Positions 1 to 9,843 of a stretch of DNA of 64,000 nt are shown in pieces. The notes below the pieces were generated by a model that searched no databases, had not been told where the DNA came from, and was given only the letters and a program-made list of their open reading frames with translations. Position numbers and translations under genes: made by a program. Position 1 is the first letter of the stretch; each line of letters begins with the position of its first letter. The stretch spans positions 51,257-115,256 of the forward strand of contig JAFKJB010000014.1 in assembly GCA_017306155.1 (NCBI GenBank), given 5' to 3'. The stretch comes from Nitrosospira multiformis. GTDB lineage: Bacteria; Pseudomonadota; Gammaproteobacteria; Burkholderiales; Nitrosomonadaceae.

Positions 1-156
1 GATGCCATCTTCTCCGCCCGGGGGACATTGGTTGATCTGTGCCCTACCCTCGACAATTGCTTCGGCGTAAGGCCGACAACCCGAAAATCCACACTGACGG
101 CACTGGGTTTGCGGAAGAATGGCATCAATTTCCTCTGCCAGGGAAACTTCTTTCAT
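1..156 (-). CDS. rnfB: RnfB/RsxB-type iron-sulfur protein, N-terminal part, cut by window edge
   Basis: The start is ATG at 156, overlapping the pyrD stop as ATGA, and the frame stays open to base 1 (52 codons seen). The visible part holds the motif [17 protein letters not shown] followed by NQCPPGG. This is the 4Fe-4S cluster motif (CxxCGxxGC...CPPGG) that opens RnfB/RsxB and related ferredoxins of the electron-transport complex, which moves electrons to or from NADH at the inner membrane. The N-terminal membrane anchor of classical RnfB is absent, so this is the soluble short form common in Betaproteobacteria. The rest of the gene lies outside the window. The overlap suggests co-transcription with pyrD. 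Confidence 0.75.
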   Translation of the reverse strand, partial: MKEVSLAEEIDAILPQTQCRQCGFSGCRPYAEAIVEGRAQINQCPPGGEDGI

Positions 157-1202
157 GCTGCACCCGCAACATCCGCGTTCCTCCCACCTGCATTGCACAA
201 GTGTTGTGCAATCTCATGCACCAGATGGGGGCCGCGATAAACGAGGCCGCTGTATATCTGTATCAGGCTGGCGCCGGCCTCGATTTTTTCGGTAGCACCT
301 GCCGTATCCATGATGCCGCCCACTCCGATAATGGGGAGAGCCCCTTGCAGGGCATGGTGGAGGCGCGCGGTGACCAACGTTGCGCGTTTTGCAAGCGGCG
401 CACCGCTCAATCCGCCAGCTTCCCGCGCATGGGGGAGTGTTTCCACACCTGCCCGGGAGAGAGTGGTATTGGTGGCAATAACCCCATCAATCCGATGTTT
501 CATCAACAGCGCGGCGATGGAATCGATTTCCGGCAACTCGAGGTCAGGAGCGATTTTCACCAGCAGCGGAGTGTATTTCCCATGTTCGTCGGCCAGACGC
601 TGCTGATCCAGTTTCAGCGTGGCAAGCAGGGAATCCAGTTCGGTGGCCTGTTGCAGCTGTCGAAGATTAGGGGTATTTGGAGAAGAAATGTTGACGGTGA
701 TATAACTGGCATAGGGATAGGCCTTGCGCAGGCATATCAGATAGTCCTCCACCGCCTTTTCTACCGGCGTGTCGAAGTTTTTCCCGATGTTGATCCCCAG
801 AATACCTTTGTAGCTCATCGTCTTCACGTTTGCGATAAGACGCTCGATACCGGTATTATTGAAACCCATGCGGTTGATAATGGAATTTGCCCGCGGCAGG
901 CGAAACAATCGGGGCTTCGGATTTCCCGGCTGTGGCCGGGGTGTGACCGTGCCGATTTCGATAAATCCGAATCCAAGAGCCGCCAGCGCGTCTATATGTT
1001 CGCCGTTCTTGTCCAGCCCCGCTGCCAGTCCGACAGGATTGGGAAAAGTCAGTCCCATTATGCTGCGGGACTGGCAGGGCACAGGATGGGCAGGGTAGAA
1101 CCCAAGCCGATAGGCCGTCTCCATCGCATTGAAGGCAATACGATGCGCTGTTTCGGGCTCAAGGGTAAATACCAGGGGGCGGAGCAATGAATAGAGCATC
1201 AT
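153..1202 (-). CDS. pyrD: dihydroorotate dehydrogenase (quinone), class 2
   Basis: It oxidises dihydroorotate to orotate in pyrimidine synthesis, with FMN as cofactor and membrane quinone as acceptor. The 349-residue length and N-terminal amphipathic extension ([19 protein letters not shown]) are typical of class 2. The active-site region [11 protein letters not shown] carries the catalytic Ser, and the C-terminal FMN-phosphate loop reads GVGGIM...[16 protein letters not shown]. Two adjacent Met codons make the exact start uncertain by one residue. Its stop overlaps the start of the RnfB-like gene by 4 bases. The TPR gene at 1372 is divergent. Confidence 0.97.
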   Translation of the reverse strand: MMLYSLLRPLVFTLEPETAHRIAFNAMETAYRLGFYPAHPVPCQSRSIMGLTFPNPVGLAAGLDKNGEHIDALAALGFGFIEIGTVTPRPQPGNPKPRLFRLPRANSIINRMGFNNTGIERLIANVKTMSYKGILGINIGKNFDTPVEKAVEDYLICLRKAYPYASYITVNISSPNTPNLRQLQQATELDSLLATLKLDQQRLADEHGKYTPLLVKIAPDLELPEIDSIAALLMKHRIDGVIATNTTLSRAGVETLPHAREAGGLSGAPLAKRATLVTARLHHALQGALPIIGVGGIMDTAGATEKIEAGASLIQIYSGLVYRGPHLVHEIAQHLCNAGGRNADVAGAA

Positions 1203-1371
1203 TCATTTTACCATTGCCGGCAGGGTAAACGGCGGGGGTGAACGCTTGTTACCTGATCCGGTCTATACCGGGTCTGTGATCTGTGATAATAGCCGGTCTT
1301 CCGATGCCATACGTCATATTGAAGGCCATACCCGGTGATATCGGTTGCATCCGTCTTGAACAGGAGTATTC

Positions 1372-2307
1372 ATGAAGCTGCAGTACCTTTCTTTGATCCT
1401 GGTTCTCATTTTATTTTCGGGAACTGCTCGCGCCGCCACATTATGGGACAAGCTCAACGATGAGGTGGAAACATTTTATCAGCGGGGGGACTATAAAGAA
1501 GCGGCGATAGCGGCGAAAAAAGCGTTGCAGGCCGCGGAGCAGGGGTTGGAGCCGGGTCATCCGGATATCGCTACCAGCCTCAACAGCCTTGCCATGATCC
1601 ATAGTGCCCAGGGACACTACAAGGAGGCGGAGCCGCTTCTCAAGCGCGCGCAGGCCATTTTTGAAAAATCACTGGGCGCAGAAAGCCCGGAAGTGGCCGC
1701 AACGCTGAATAACCTGGCCATGCTGTACCGGAACAAAGGGGATTATGCGGAAGCCGAGTCGCTTTACAAGCGCGCACTGGCGATCGATGAGAAAGCTTTC
1801 GGAGGGGAGCATCCCAACGTCGCGGCAAGCCTGAACAACCTGGCGCAGTTATATCAGGCGGAGGGACAGTATCCTCAGGCCGAACCCCTCCTCAAACGGG
1901 CGGTGGCGATATTGGAAAAAACGGGAGGCCCCAACCATCCCAACCTGGCCATGAGTCTCAATAACCTCGCCTTGCTCTACAATGCTCAGAAGCAGTATGC
2001 GAAAGCTGAACCTTTATACAAACGTGTATTTGCAATCACGAAAAGAGCTTTCGGACCGAATCATCCCAACCTCGCCTTGAGTTTGAATAATCTCGGCGGA
2101 CTGTATAAAGACCAGGGTAAATATCCTCACGCTGAACCGCTGTTTCGCCGTGCGCTGCTCATCTCTGAAGAAACTCTCGGCCCGGATCACCCGAATGTGG
2201 CCACGAGCCTGGAAAACCTGGCGCAGCTGTATCGGGAGATTGGTTATCCCCACAAGGCTGAGCCGCTGGCTAAACGGGCAGCGGCTATCCGGAAGGAGAA
2301 GCGGTGA
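1372..2307 (+). CDS. secreted tetratricopeptide-repeat protein (kinesin light chain type)
   Basis: The 311-residue protein has an N-terminal signal peptide (hydrophobic stretch LSLILVLILFSGTARA, cleavage after ARA) followed by about five 42-residue TPR units. Each contains the core LNNLAxLYxxxGxYxxAEPL, as in kinesin light chain-type TPR_12 repeats. Such repeats form a superhelix for protein-protein contact. The partner is unknown, and location is predicted as periplasmic or extracellular. The start is supported by AGGAG seven bases before ATG. It stands alone, divergent from pyrD and convergent with bpt. Function cannot be assigned beyond scaffold. Confidence 0.9.
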   Translation: MKLQYLSLILVLILFSGTARAATLWDKLNDEVETFYQRGDYKEAAIAAKKALQAAEQGLEPGHPDIATSLNSLAMIHSAQGHYKEAEPLLKRAQAIFEKSLGAESPEVAATLNNLAMLYRNKGDYAEAESLYKRALAIDEKAFGGEHPNVAASLNNLAQLYQAEGQYPQAEPLLKRAVAILEKTGGPNHPNLAMSLNNLALLYNAQKQYAKAEPLYKRVFAITKRAFGPNHPNLALSLNNLGGLYKDQGKYPHAEPLFRRALLISEETLGPDHPNVATSLENLAQLYREIGYPHKAEPLAKRAAAIRKEKR

Positions 2308-2357
2308 ACCAAGCAGGGAATAAAGTGATGTTTCAGGGGAAGTTGCGGGAAAGGTGA

Positions 2358-3086
2358 TCAGAGGTTTTCCAGCGGTTCCCATTGGCCGTTGATCAAGGCT
2401 TGCAATGGCCTGAATGCCGCTTTGTACGCCATTTTTCGGCTATCCTTGATCCAGTAGCCCAGGTAAAGATAAGGGAGCTTCAATTCGCGGCACTGGTGCG
2501 CCTGCCACAAAATATTGTAGGTACCAAAACTCGCGCCCGGCACATCCGGGTCGAAAAATGTATAGACCGACGATATTCCATCAGGCAGCTCATCGATGAT
2601 GCTGACCATCCGTAAAACACCGTTTTCCCGGAATTCCACCAGTTTCGAATCGACGTTGCTGGGCAGCAGAAAATGCCGGTACTGCTCGCGGCTGTCCCGA
2701 TCCATGCCGCCCCCCGAGTGGCGTTGAGCCTGATAACGGAGATACAAGGCGTAATGATCGGGGTGATAATATAAATCGTGCTGCGTCGCAACCAGATGCC
2801 GATGTCGATCCCAGGAACGGCGCTGGCTGCGGCGTAGCGCCAATCTGTCGACTACCACGCGCACCGGAAGGCAGGCGCGGCAATTATCGCAGAAAGGACG
2901 ATAGGTAAAAGCTCCGCTGCGGCGAAAACCGGCTTGTACGAGGCCGCCATAAACAAGAGTGTCGATCAGGTGACTGGGAGTCGCTACCTGCGAGCGTGCC
3001 AGCTGCTCAGGGAGATAGCTGCATGGATAAGACGCGGTAGTGTAGAACTGTAGCGTGGATGCAGGAAGATCATTCAACTTGCTCAT
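2358..3086 (-). CDS. bpt: aspartate/glutamate leucyltransferase (bacterial ATE)
   Basis: It transfers leucine from Leu-tRNA to proteins that begin with Asp or Glu, marking them for ClpS/ClpAP degradation (N-end rule). The N-terminal ATE domain shows the Cys-rich segment ([13 protein letters not shown]) and the C-terminal domain shows [23 protein letters not shown] chose ATG at 3086 (MSKLNDLP), which overlaps the end of aat by 17 bases. An upstream ATG at 3119 would add 11 residues, and neither start has a convincing ribosome site. Pairing with aat places both N-end-rule transferases in one unit. Confidence 0.95.
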   Translation of the reverse strand: MSKLNDLPASTLQFYTTASYPCSYLPEQLARSQVATPSHLIDTLVYGGLVQAGFRRSGAFTYRPFCDNCRACLPVRVVVDRLALRRSQRRSWDRHRHLVATQHDLYYHPDHYALYLRYQAQRHSGGGMDRDSREQYRHFLLPSNVDSKLVEFRENGVLRMVSIIDELPDGISSVYTFFDPDVPGASFGTYNILWQAHQCRELKLPYLYLGYWIKDSRKMAYKAAFRPLQALINGQWEPLENL

Positions 3087-3768
3087 GATCGAAACACCAT
3101 TTTTCGCCTCGTTCCGCATAGTTTACCAATTCTTTCAATTTTTGACTAAATTCCTTGCGAGGGATTTCACGCGCACCAAGGGATGCAAGATGAGCAGTTT
3201 TCATCTGGCAATCAATCATTTCAAATCCCCATCGCTCCAGTTGCCGCACCAGGTGCACAAATGCGATTTTGGAAGCATCGGAAATGCGTGAGAACATGGA
3301 TTCACCGAAGAATACGCGTCCCAGCGCCACTCCATATAGTCCTCCTGCCAATTCGCCGTCCATCCAGGTTTCCACGGAATGGGCGAAGCCCATTTCATGC
3401 AACGCGGTATAGGCGAAAATCATTTCATCCTGTATCCAGGTTCCGCCGCCCTCTCGCCGCGGTGCAGCGCAAGCCTGCATGACCTGGATGAAATTCCTGT
3501 CGACGCGGATTTCATAATTGCCCTTCCGCAGCGATTTTTGCAGCGATCGGGATACTTTAAGCTCATCTGGAAACAGCACCATGCGCGGATCGGGACTCCA
3601 CCAGAGAATGGGGTCCCCCTCGTTGAACCATGGAAAAATTCCCTCGCCATATGCTTCGATAAGCCGATGCGGCGAGAGATCACCTCCTGCTGCCAGCAGG
3701 CCGTTGGGCTGAATGAGCGCGGTGTGCAGCGGGGGGAAAGGTGAATCAGACGAGAGCCACGGAATCAT
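3070..3768 (-). CDS. aat: leucyl/phenylalanyl-tRNA--protein transferase
   Basis: It adds Leu or Phe to N-terminal Arg or Lys of proteins, making primary N-degrons. The 232-residue protein has the family signatures [40 protein letters not shown] and the conserved [19 protein letters not shown]. Length is normal. Its 3' end overlaps bpt, so the pair is probably one transcript reading aat then bpt. Confidence 0.97.
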   Translation of the reverse strand: MIPWLSSDSPFPPLHTALIQPNGLLAAGGDLSPHRLIEAYGEGIFPWFNEGDPILWWSPDPRMVLFPDELKVSRSLQKSLRKGNYEIRVDRNFIQVMQACAAPRREGGGTWIQDEMIFAYTALHEMGFAHSVETWMDGELAGGLYGVALGRVFFGESMFSRISDASKIAFVHLVRQLERWGFEMIDCQMKTAHLASLGAREIPRKEFSQKLKELVNYAERGEKWCFDHEQVE

Positions 3769-3805
3769 GAAACAAGCAGAGCGTTGAATACCTTCTGTTT
3801 GAGCA

Positions 3806-4504
3806 TCAGAGAGCAGTTGCCTGCCGGAAGTCAGCGTGATAACGCGTTACGTCAGGGACATTCGCCGCTTCGAAGCCTGCCCGTCGCAGCCGGCAGGAAT
3901 CACATACGCCGCAGGCCAGCCCGGCATCGTCCGCCTGATAGCAGGAAACGGTCATGCTGTAGTCAACACCCAGCAAGCATCCCCTCTTTATGATCTCCGC
4001 CTTCGACAAGTTCAGGAGAGGCGCGTGAATAGTCAGGCGCACTCCTTCAGTCCCGGCTTTTGTCGCGAGATTCGCCATCGTCTCAAAGGCTCCGATATAT
4101 TCGGAACGGCAATCGGGATAGCCAGAATAGTCAATGGCGTTAACCCCGATGAAAATATCCCCGCTCCCAAGCGCTTCGGCCCAGGCCAGCGCCAGGGAAA
4201 GCATGATGGTATTGCGCGCAGGTACATAAGTGCTGGGAATGCCTGGCGTAACCCCGCCAGTCGGAACTTCAAGCGCCTTATCGGTAAGCGCGGAGCCGCC
4301 CAGTGTGGAAAGATTCACTTCAATGACTTTATGGGCGGCGGCCCCCAGGGAGCGGGCAAGATTTTTTGCCGCCGCGAGCTCCGAACCGTGGCGCTGGCCG
4401 TAACTCACACTCAAGGCATGACACTCATATCCTTGCTGGCGAGCGGTGGCAAGGACAGTGGCCGAGTCCAGTCCACCTGACAGCAGTACGACTGCCTTAA
4501 CCAT
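3806..4504 (-). CDS. queC: 7-cyano-7-deazaguanine (preQ0) synthase
   Basis: It makes preQ0 from 7-carboxy-7-deazaguanine, ammonia and ATP in the queuosine pathway. The PP-loop ATP motif [13 protein letters not shown] lies at residues 7-19. The C-terminal zinc site has the four Cys of SCY...CGVCDSC. The 232-residue length is typical. It follows queE on the same strand after a 51-base gap, so two consecutive steps of the pathway are together. Confidence 0.97.
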   Translation of the reverse strand: MVKAVVLLSGGLDSATVLATARQQGYECHALSVSYGQRHGSELAAAKNLARSLGAAAHKVIEVNLSTLGGSALTDKALEVPTGGVTPGIPSTYVPARNTIMLSLALAWAEALGSGDIFIGVNAIDYSGYPDCRSEYIGAFETMANLATKAGTEGVRLTIHAPLLNLSKAEIIKRGCLLGVDYSMTVSCYQADDAGLACGVCDSCRLRRAGFEAANVPDVTRYHADFRQATAL

Positions 4505-4555
4505 AAAATTGTAAAAAACGAGTCACGACGCAGCCTGTTTTATCCATTAATCCCG

Positions 4556-5260
4556 TTATCGTCCCGGCCCCTCCCCCCACAGCAATTTGTGCAACTGAAC
4601 CTGCATGCGCACCGGCAGCCGATCCCGCAAGATCCATTCCGCAAGGATAGTTGGATCCAGTTTGCCATGAACTGGAGAAAACAATACAGGGCAGGTACGG
4701 TCCAACCGATGCTTATCCATCATCTCGATTGCCCACCGGTAATCGCCTTCGTCACAGAGCACAAACTTTACCTCATCATGGTTCGTAAGGCACTGAATGT
4801 TGCTCCAGAGATTCTTTTCCGCCTCTCCCGAACCGGGGGCCTTGAGGTCCAGGATCCTGGATACGCGCTCATCCACTCCGGATATATCCAGCGCACCACT
4901 GGTTTCCAGCGATACCGAGTAACCCTCGTCACACAGCAATCGAAGCAAAGCCAGGCACTCTTTCTGAGCCAGGGGTTCGCCCCCTGTTACGGTAACGTGG
5001 CGCGCACCATGCCTTGCCACCTCCGAGAGAATAGCGGCAAGGGACATGCGTTCGCCCTCATGGAACGCATACGCTGTATCACAGTAACCGCAACGCAGGG
5101 GACAACCGGTGAGCCGCACGAAAACAGTGGGTAGTCCCACACGACTGGTTTCTCCCTGCAGGGATAGAAAAATCTCATTGACCCGCAAACTTGCCCTCTC
5201 CGCGGAAGAGGTGATCTTCCTGGACAGATGCGGGAAATGCGGGGACAGGATCTGAACCAT
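4556..5260 (-). CDS. queE: 7-carboxy-7-deazaguanine synthase (radical SAM)
   Basis: It is the radical-SAM enzyme that rearranges 6-carboxytetrahydropterin to 7-carboxy-7-deazaguanine. The substrate-binding start VNEIFLSLQGE is followed by the cluster motif CPLRCGYCDTAYA and by TVTGGEPLAQ. The start is uncertain: ATG at 5260 is used here, and a GTG at 5302 is also in frame. The family usually begins a few residues before VNEIF, so either leaves an unusual N-terminal extension of 26-40 residues. It lies directly after cpoB, as in many Proteobacteria. Confidence 0.93.
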   Translation of the reverse strand: MVQILSPHFPHLSRKITSSAERASLRVNEIFLSLQGETSRVGLPTVFVRLTGCPLRCGYCDTAYAFHEGERMSLAAILSEVARHGARHVTVTGGEPLAQKECLALLRLLCDEGYSVSLETSGALDISGVDERVSRILDLKAPGSGEAEKNLWSNIQCLTNHDEVKFVLCDEGDYRWAIEMMDKHRLDRTCPVLFSPVHGKLDPTILAEWILRDRLPVRMQVQLHKLLWGEGPGR

Positions 5261-5308
5261 ATATACGGGACGGAAGCCGGCAAGGAAATGTCCTGCCGGC
5301 ACACACCG

Positions 5309-6220
5309 CTACTTGATACTGGTTAACCGCCGTTTGGCCTTGTCTGCTGCGTCGCTGCCGGGATATCTGACGATGACGTTTTCCAGAGTCGTCCGGGCGG
5401 CGTCTTTTTTATTCAGCTCCAACTGGCTGCTGGCTATATTCAGCATCGCATCCGGTACCTTGGGGCTGTCCGGATAGGTTCTGATCAGCGCCTCCTGTGC
5501 CGCAACGGCATTCTTGAACTCGCGCAACGCATAAAACGAATTTCCGATCCAGTAGTGGGCGCTGGCAGCAAAATTTGATTCGGGATAAGACCTGAGAAAG
5601 CTGTTGAAGCTGGATATGGCTTCCTTGTACTTGCCTGTCTTGAACAGATCGTATCCGCTCTCATAGGCGCGGCCAGCGGAACCCTCGGCGACGGGATTCC
5701 TGCTGGCAGGCGTATCGTATTCAGACGAAGCTGCAGCAGTCGAGGCAGGAGCAGATGCAGTTCCTTTCGCTCCCTGACCGGGATTCAATCCGGCATTGGA
5801 ATCCATGGCGGAGCTGGATGCGGCGGGGGAGGATACGTCCGGCCTGGATGCTCCTGCCCCATCCGCTCCTTCCACCTGCTCCAGCCGCCTGAGCCGGTTA
5901 TCGAGATCAACGTAGAAATCCCGCTGCCGCTTCTGCGCCAGTTCATTTTCATTGACCAGCACCTCTATCTGGCCCCGCAACCTGTTCAGATCGAGCCGCA
6001 GGCTTTCTATCTGGTTGTGAAGCTCCAGCAATGGCCGGCTACCGAGATCTTCTTCGAGTCTACCGACACGGGATTCCAACGTTTGCCCGTGGTTCCGCAG
6101 TTCGCCCATCGAAGCCTGCTGCGCGACCATTCGGCGGGGCGCCCTGTCATCATCGAAGGTTCTCGCATGAACCGAGCCACAGACAATCAGAACCGACAGC
6201 AGGAAAACGCGCGCGAGCAT
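5309..6220 (-). CDS. cpoB: cell division coordinator CpoB (YbgF)
   Basis: This periplasmic protein of the Tol-Pal system links outer-membrane constriction with peptidoglycan synthesis. The signal peptide is MLARVFLLSVLIVCGSVHA. Next come an N-terminal coiled coil (residues about 35-110, heptads with LRGQIEVLVNENEL), a low-complexity Ser/Ala/Pro linker (about 115-175), and three C-terminal TPR units (AGRAYESGYDLFKTGKYKEA onwards). Length of 303 is usual. It starts 2 bases after the pal stop, indicating tight co-translation. Confidence 0.95.
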   Translation of the reverse strand: MLARVFLLSVLIVCGSVHARTFDDDRAPRRMVAQQASMGELRNHGQTLESRVGRLEEDLGSRPLLELHNQIESLRLDLNRLRGQIEVLVNENELAQKRQRDFYVDLDNRLRRLEQVEGADGAGASRPDVSSPAASSSAMDSNAGLNPGQGAKGTASAPASTAAASSEYDTPASRNPVAEGSAGRAYESGYDLFKTGKYKEAISSFNSFLRSYPESNFAASAHYWIGNSFYALREFKNAVAAQEALIRTYPDSPKVPDAMLNIASSQLELNKKDAARTTLENVIVRYPGSDAADKAKRRLTSIK

Positions 6221-6222
6221 GG

Positions 6223-6750
6223 TTATTCACCCTGATAACGGATATCCACCCGACGGTTTTCAGCCCATGCAGCCTCGTCATGACCCATTGCATGGGGCTT
6301 TTCCTCGCCCAGGCTCACAGCCTCGATCTGCCCCTCCTGGGCACCTGATAGCGTCATTGCATACTTGACCGCATCCGCGCGGCGCTGACCCAGTGCCAGG
6401 TTATACTCGCGGCTGCCGCGTTCGTCCGTGTTCCCCTGCAGCAACACCCTGGCATTGGGATGCTCACGCAGGTACTTCGCATGTGCCGCGACCAGAGATC
6501 TGTATTCATCCTTGACTACATAGCTGTCGAACTCGAAATAAATGCTGCGCTTGGAAAGGATGCTGTTCGGATCGGTAAGCGGATTGAGGGTCGGGGAGGA
6601 GTAATCCTCACCCTGCATGCTGCCCTCCCTTTGCGTGGCAGCATCCCTGGACCGATCCCTATCTTCCATATCCTCGTCGCCGGGTTGCTTTGTCTGGCTG
6701 GCGCAGGCCGTCAACAGGCTGATCAATAACACGCCCAAAACTTTTTTCAT
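6223..6750 (-). CDS. pal: peptidoglycan-associated outer-membrane lipoprotein
   Basis: It anchors the outer membrane to peptidoglycan and is relocated to the septum by TolQRA. The lipoprotein signal MKKVLGVLLISLLTAC has lipid-bearing Cys16. The OmpA-like C-terminal domain carries the diaminopimelate-binding motif LLQGNTDERGSREYNLALGQ. A short, acidic linker follows the lipobox. It sits between tolB and cpoB in the standard order. Confidence 0.97.
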   Translation of the reverse strand: MKKVLGVLLISLLTACASQTKQPGDEDMEDRDRSRDAATQREGSMQGEDYSSPTLNPLTDPNSILSKRSIYFEFDSYVVKDEYRSLVAAHAKYLREHPNARVLLQGNTDERGSREYNLALGQRRADAVKYAMTLSGAQEGQIEAVSLGEEKPHAMGHDEAAWAENRRVDIRYQGE

Positions 6751-6790
6751 TTCTTTTCCCTTTAGGTGGTTAGCTAAAAATACACTGGAA

Positions 6791-8116
6791 TTACTGCGGA
6801 CGCCGTAGCGGACCCCACGCCGGTTCCCTTATGTCACCAGCCTGCGTTGAAAGCTGTTGTCGCGTTCTTCCGTCACTCGAAACTGCGGATAATATACCAC
6901 GACCCCGTATTTCAGTTGCATAAAGAACCATCCTGCCGTTAGGGGCAAAGCTTGGCGATTCGTCGAATCTCGAATCCGTGAGCAGCCGCACCTGGCCGGT
7001 CGCGAAATCCTGAATCGCAACGTTGAATTTATCGCCGCTGCGGTGGATAAAAGTAAAACCTTTTCCATCAGGACTGTAACGCGGACTCACGTTGTAGCTT
7101 CCCTCGAAAGTAAGACGTTCCGCAACCTTGGATACACCTCCCGTGACAGGCATCCTATAAATTTGAGGACTGCCGCCACGGTCAGAGGTGAAAATGATAT
7201 AACGGCCATCCGGCGAAAAACTTGGCTCGGTATCGATGCCGGAACTTTGAGTAAGGCGCTGGAGTCCTCCGCCATCGGCGTTGATCAGAAAGATTTGCGA
7301 TCCACCCATTACAGATAGCACAACTGCAAGCTTCCTGCCATCCGGGGACCATGCCGGTGCACTATTGCTCCCCCTGAAATTTGCGACCGCCTTGCGTGCC
7401 CGGGTCGCAAGGGCCTGAACGTAGACCACGGGCTTCTTGTTCTCGAAGGATACATATGCCAGTCGCGTGCCATCCGGGGACCATGCGGGAGATATGATCG
7501 GCTCCGTGTATTCGATGACCGGCTGGGCATTAACCCCGTCTGCATCCGCCACCTGGAGCGAGTATTTCTTCCCCTGCTTGATCACGTAGGCAATGCGGGT
7601 GCTGAACACGCCAGCATCGCCGGTCAGTTTTTCGTAGATCATGTCAGCAATGCGGTGAGCGGCAGCGCGCAGTTGCTCCGGTGGCACCGTCTCCACATAA
7701 CTTCCCAGTTCTGCCCGCCTTGCCACATCCAGCAGCCGCACGCGGATCGATATCTGCCCCCCGGAGACGGGTATCGCGGTGCCAATGGCGAGCGCGCTCG
7801 CACCCCGACCGATCCAATCCGGGTACGAAACCTCGGCCGGTTCATGCGGTCGCAGCCCTCCGGCATCGACCAGCTTGAATAATCCCGTACGGCGCAGATC
7901 CGCCGAAATGACGGGCGTAAGGCTTTGCGCACCCAGTCTTTCCTCTTCCGCAAAGGGAACTATCGCGACAGGAATCTGGTTGGCGCCTCCACCAAAAATT
8001 TCGATGTTGAGAGCAGCCTGCACCGGCGAGCAGACCAGCCACAAGAAGAACAAAACGGCAGCAGAGCCGGAAAGTTTATGCAAGCGGAACGGCATGGACA
8101 GCATAGCAATGGCCAT
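6791..8116 (-). CDS. tolB: Tol-Pal system beta-propeller protein TolB
   Basis: This periplasmic propeller binds Pal and is released by TolA. The signal sequence ends at CSPVQA. The N-terminal domain runs to about residue 165 and is followed by PD40/WD40-like repeats with the recurring core SPAWSPDGTRLAYVS. Length of 441 is typical. Several in-frame Met codons (1, 5, 8) leave the first residues open. Confidence 0.97.
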   Translation of the reverse strand: MAIAMLSMPFRLHKLSGSAAVLFFLWLVCSPVQAALNIEIFGGGANQIPVAIVPFAEEERLGAQSLTPVISADLRRTGLFKLVDAGGLRPHEPAEVSYPDWIGRGASALAIGTAIPVSGGQISIRVRLLDVARRAELGSYVETVPPEQLRAAAHRIADMIYEKLTGDAGVFSTRIAYVIKQGKKYSLQVADADGVNAQPVIEYTEPIISPAWSPDGTRLAYVSFENKKPVVYVQALATRARKAVANFRGSNSAPAWSPDGRKLAVVLSVMGGSQIFLINADGGGLQRLTQSSGIDTEPSFSPDGRYIIFTSDRGGSPQIYRMPVTGGVSKVAERLTFEGSYNVSPRYSPDGKGFTFIHRSGDKFNVAIQDFATGQVRLLTDSRFDESPSFAPNGRMVLYATEIRGRGILSAVSSDGRTRQQLSTQAGDIREPAWGPLRRPQ

Positions 8117-8147
8117 AAGTTAGTTTTGAAACAACAAAGTATACCAG

Positions 8148-9176
8148 TCATTCAAGGTAATGCACCTTGACACTCAAGTTGCGGAACTTCGGAAAAAGCG
8201 CGGGATCGGGCGGCAGCGGAAGCGGCCTGGACAAAGCAATAGCCCGCTCTACCGCACTGTCGAAAGCAGCGAATCCGCTGCTCTTGCGCAGCCTGACATC
8301 GAGGATGTCGCCCCCCGGAAGCACAGTAACATCGAACTCGACAACCGGATTTCCAGGCAGATCCTGCGGCAGCACGATATTCCTTCTTATCTTGGCAAGA
8401 ATTCTCGCCTTATATTCGTCAATCTCCTTCGCCACCCGCGCTTGCGCCGCCGCCTCAGTCTGAAGCCTGTTTCGTTCTTCCTGTTCGCGCCGAAGCTGCT
8501 CCACCTCTGCTGCAACCCGCGCCTGCTGTTCTTTCTCCCTCCGTTCCTTGTCGGCTTTTTCCTTCCGTTCTTTCTCCTTCTGTTCCTTCTCTTTCCGTTC
8601 CTTTTCTCTTCGTTCTTCTTCTTTGCGTTCCTTCTCTTTACGCTCCTTGTCGGCTTTTTCCTTCCGTTCCTTCTCCTTCTGCTCCTTCTCTTTTCGCTCC
8701 TTTTCTCTTTGTTCTTCTTCTCTGCGCTCCTTCTCGGCTTTTTCCTCCCGTTCTTTTTCCCTCTGTTCCTGTTCCTTTTTTTCCTGCAGTTCTTTTTCCT
8801 TGCGCTCTTTTTCCAGCTGCCGCTTGTTTTCTACCGGTTTTTTTTCCGGCTTGGGTTTCTCGGTTTTCTCCTTTATGGCGATATCAGGTTTAGAGGGGGG
8901 CGGCGTTTCCGGCTTCGGCAACGGTTTTGTTTCGGGCGGCTTGACCTCCGGAGCAGGCTCAACTGGCTTGGGCGGCGGGGGGGGCGCTGCCCTTACCACG
9001 GGTGCCGGCGCGGGCGGAAGGCTGCTCCATAAATCCACCGTCATCCCTTCCGGTGGCTCGGTTTTCCAGTTGAGGCCGAAAATCAGGAAAGCAAGAAAAA
9101 TGATGTGGACCAGCACCGCGAGGATTGCCGCCGGCACTCGCCCTGGTTCAGGCCGAACGAATTTTCTCAACGCCAT
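8148..9176 (-). CDS. tolA: cell envelope integrity protein TolA
   Basis: This inner-membrane protein spans the periplasm and couples TolQR energy to TolB-Pal. One membrane helix lies near residues 18-40 (AILAVLVHIIFLAFLIFGL). A Pro-rich stretch follows, then a very long charged Lys/Glu/Arg helix (about 110-245), then a C-terminal TonB-like domain (ARILAKIRRNIVLP...KVHYLE). The charged helix contains an internal near-duplication of about 33 residues, visible at DNA level as repeated CTCCTT/CTTCCG tracts between about 8530 and 8770. Length of 342 is within family range. Confidence 0.95.
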   Translation of the reverse strand: MALRKFVRPEPGRVPAAILAVLVHIIFLAFLIFGLNWKTEPPEGMTVDLWSSLPPAPAPVVRAAPPPPPKPVEPAPEVKPPETKPLPKPETPPPSKPDIAIKEKTEKPKPEKKPVENKRQLEKERKEKELQEKKEQEQREKEREEKAEKERREEEQREKERKEKEQKEKERKEKADKERKEKERKEEERREKERKEKEQKEKERKEKADKERREKEQQARVAAEVEQLRREQEERNRLQTEAAAQARVAKEIDEYKARILAKIRRNIVLPQDLPGNPVVEFDVTVLPGGDILDVRLRKSSGFAAFDSAVERAIALSRPLPLPPDPALFPKFRNLSVKVHYLE

Positions 9177-9390
9177 GGCATTCGTATTCGTTGTGGGTAT
9201 CTAACCCAAACTTACAAGCAAGATCGTTCAATAGTCTGGAGGCAAGCGCAAATTCCAGCGCCGGAATATGCTGAATGAGCAGAAACACGTCTTTTGCGAG
9301 CAACAAAAGCTTGCAACAGAGCGATGTAAACAGGCGATCCAGCGGACGACTGCAAAGGCCAGCTGCAAATCCGGATTTTCAGAGGCTTGC

Positions 9391-9807
9391 TCATTTCGGC
9401 CTGGCCAGCAGCCCCACCTTCTTCACCTGCTGCTGCTGCAGAATATCCATCACGTTCATTACTTCCTCGTAGCGCACATTTTTGTCGCCCGCAATCACCA
9501 CCGGCTGCTCGGCATTTTCCGCCTGTTTCTGCTTGATCACCTCGACAAGCTCCTTACGGCTGACCTGCTTCTCGCCCTCCCTGCCAGAGCGATCATTCAG
9601 CGCCAGAATACCGTTGACCTTGACGATCACCTCCAGCGGAGCAACCGGCGGGGATAACGACTTCCCGATCTGCGGCAGTTCAATCTCGCCCGGAGTGATG
9701 AGCGGCGCCGTAATCATGAAAATGACGAGCAGCACCAGCATCACGTCAATGTAGGGCACGACGTTTATCTCATTCATCAGGCGCCTTCTGGCGCGTCGCT
9801 CAGTCAC
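9391..9807 (-). CDS. tolR: TolR, proton-channel subunit of the Tol-Pal motor
   Basis: This ExbD-family protein, together with TolQ, uses the proton gradient to energise TolA. A single membrane helix (VMLVLLVIFMITAPLI) contains the conserved Asp of NVVPYIDVMLV. The periplasmic domain follows, and length is 138. A gap of about 214 bases separates it from tolA. That gap contains a possible 60-codon frame overlapping the tolR stop (9212-9394, minus), which I do not consider proven. Confidence 0.96.
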   Translation of the reverse strand: MTERRARRRLMNEINVVPYIDVMLVLLVIFMITAPLITPGEIELPQIGKSLSPPVAPLEVIVKVNGILALNDRSGREGEKQVSRKELVEVIKQKQAENAEQPVVIAGDKNVRYEEVMNVMDILQQQQVKKVGLLARPK

Positions 9808-9843
9808 AATCTCCGCTCTCCGAAACTATCCTTGTTCACGTTC

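Noticed and set aside
39-1190. A 383-codon frame on the plus strand
   Set aside because: It lies entirely opposite pyrD, whose product is unmistakable; it has no family features.
8160-9204. Long plus-strand frames rich in Phe/Leu or Ser/Phe
   Set aside because: They are the antisense of the Lys/Glu-rich TolA helix; the odd composition follows from that.
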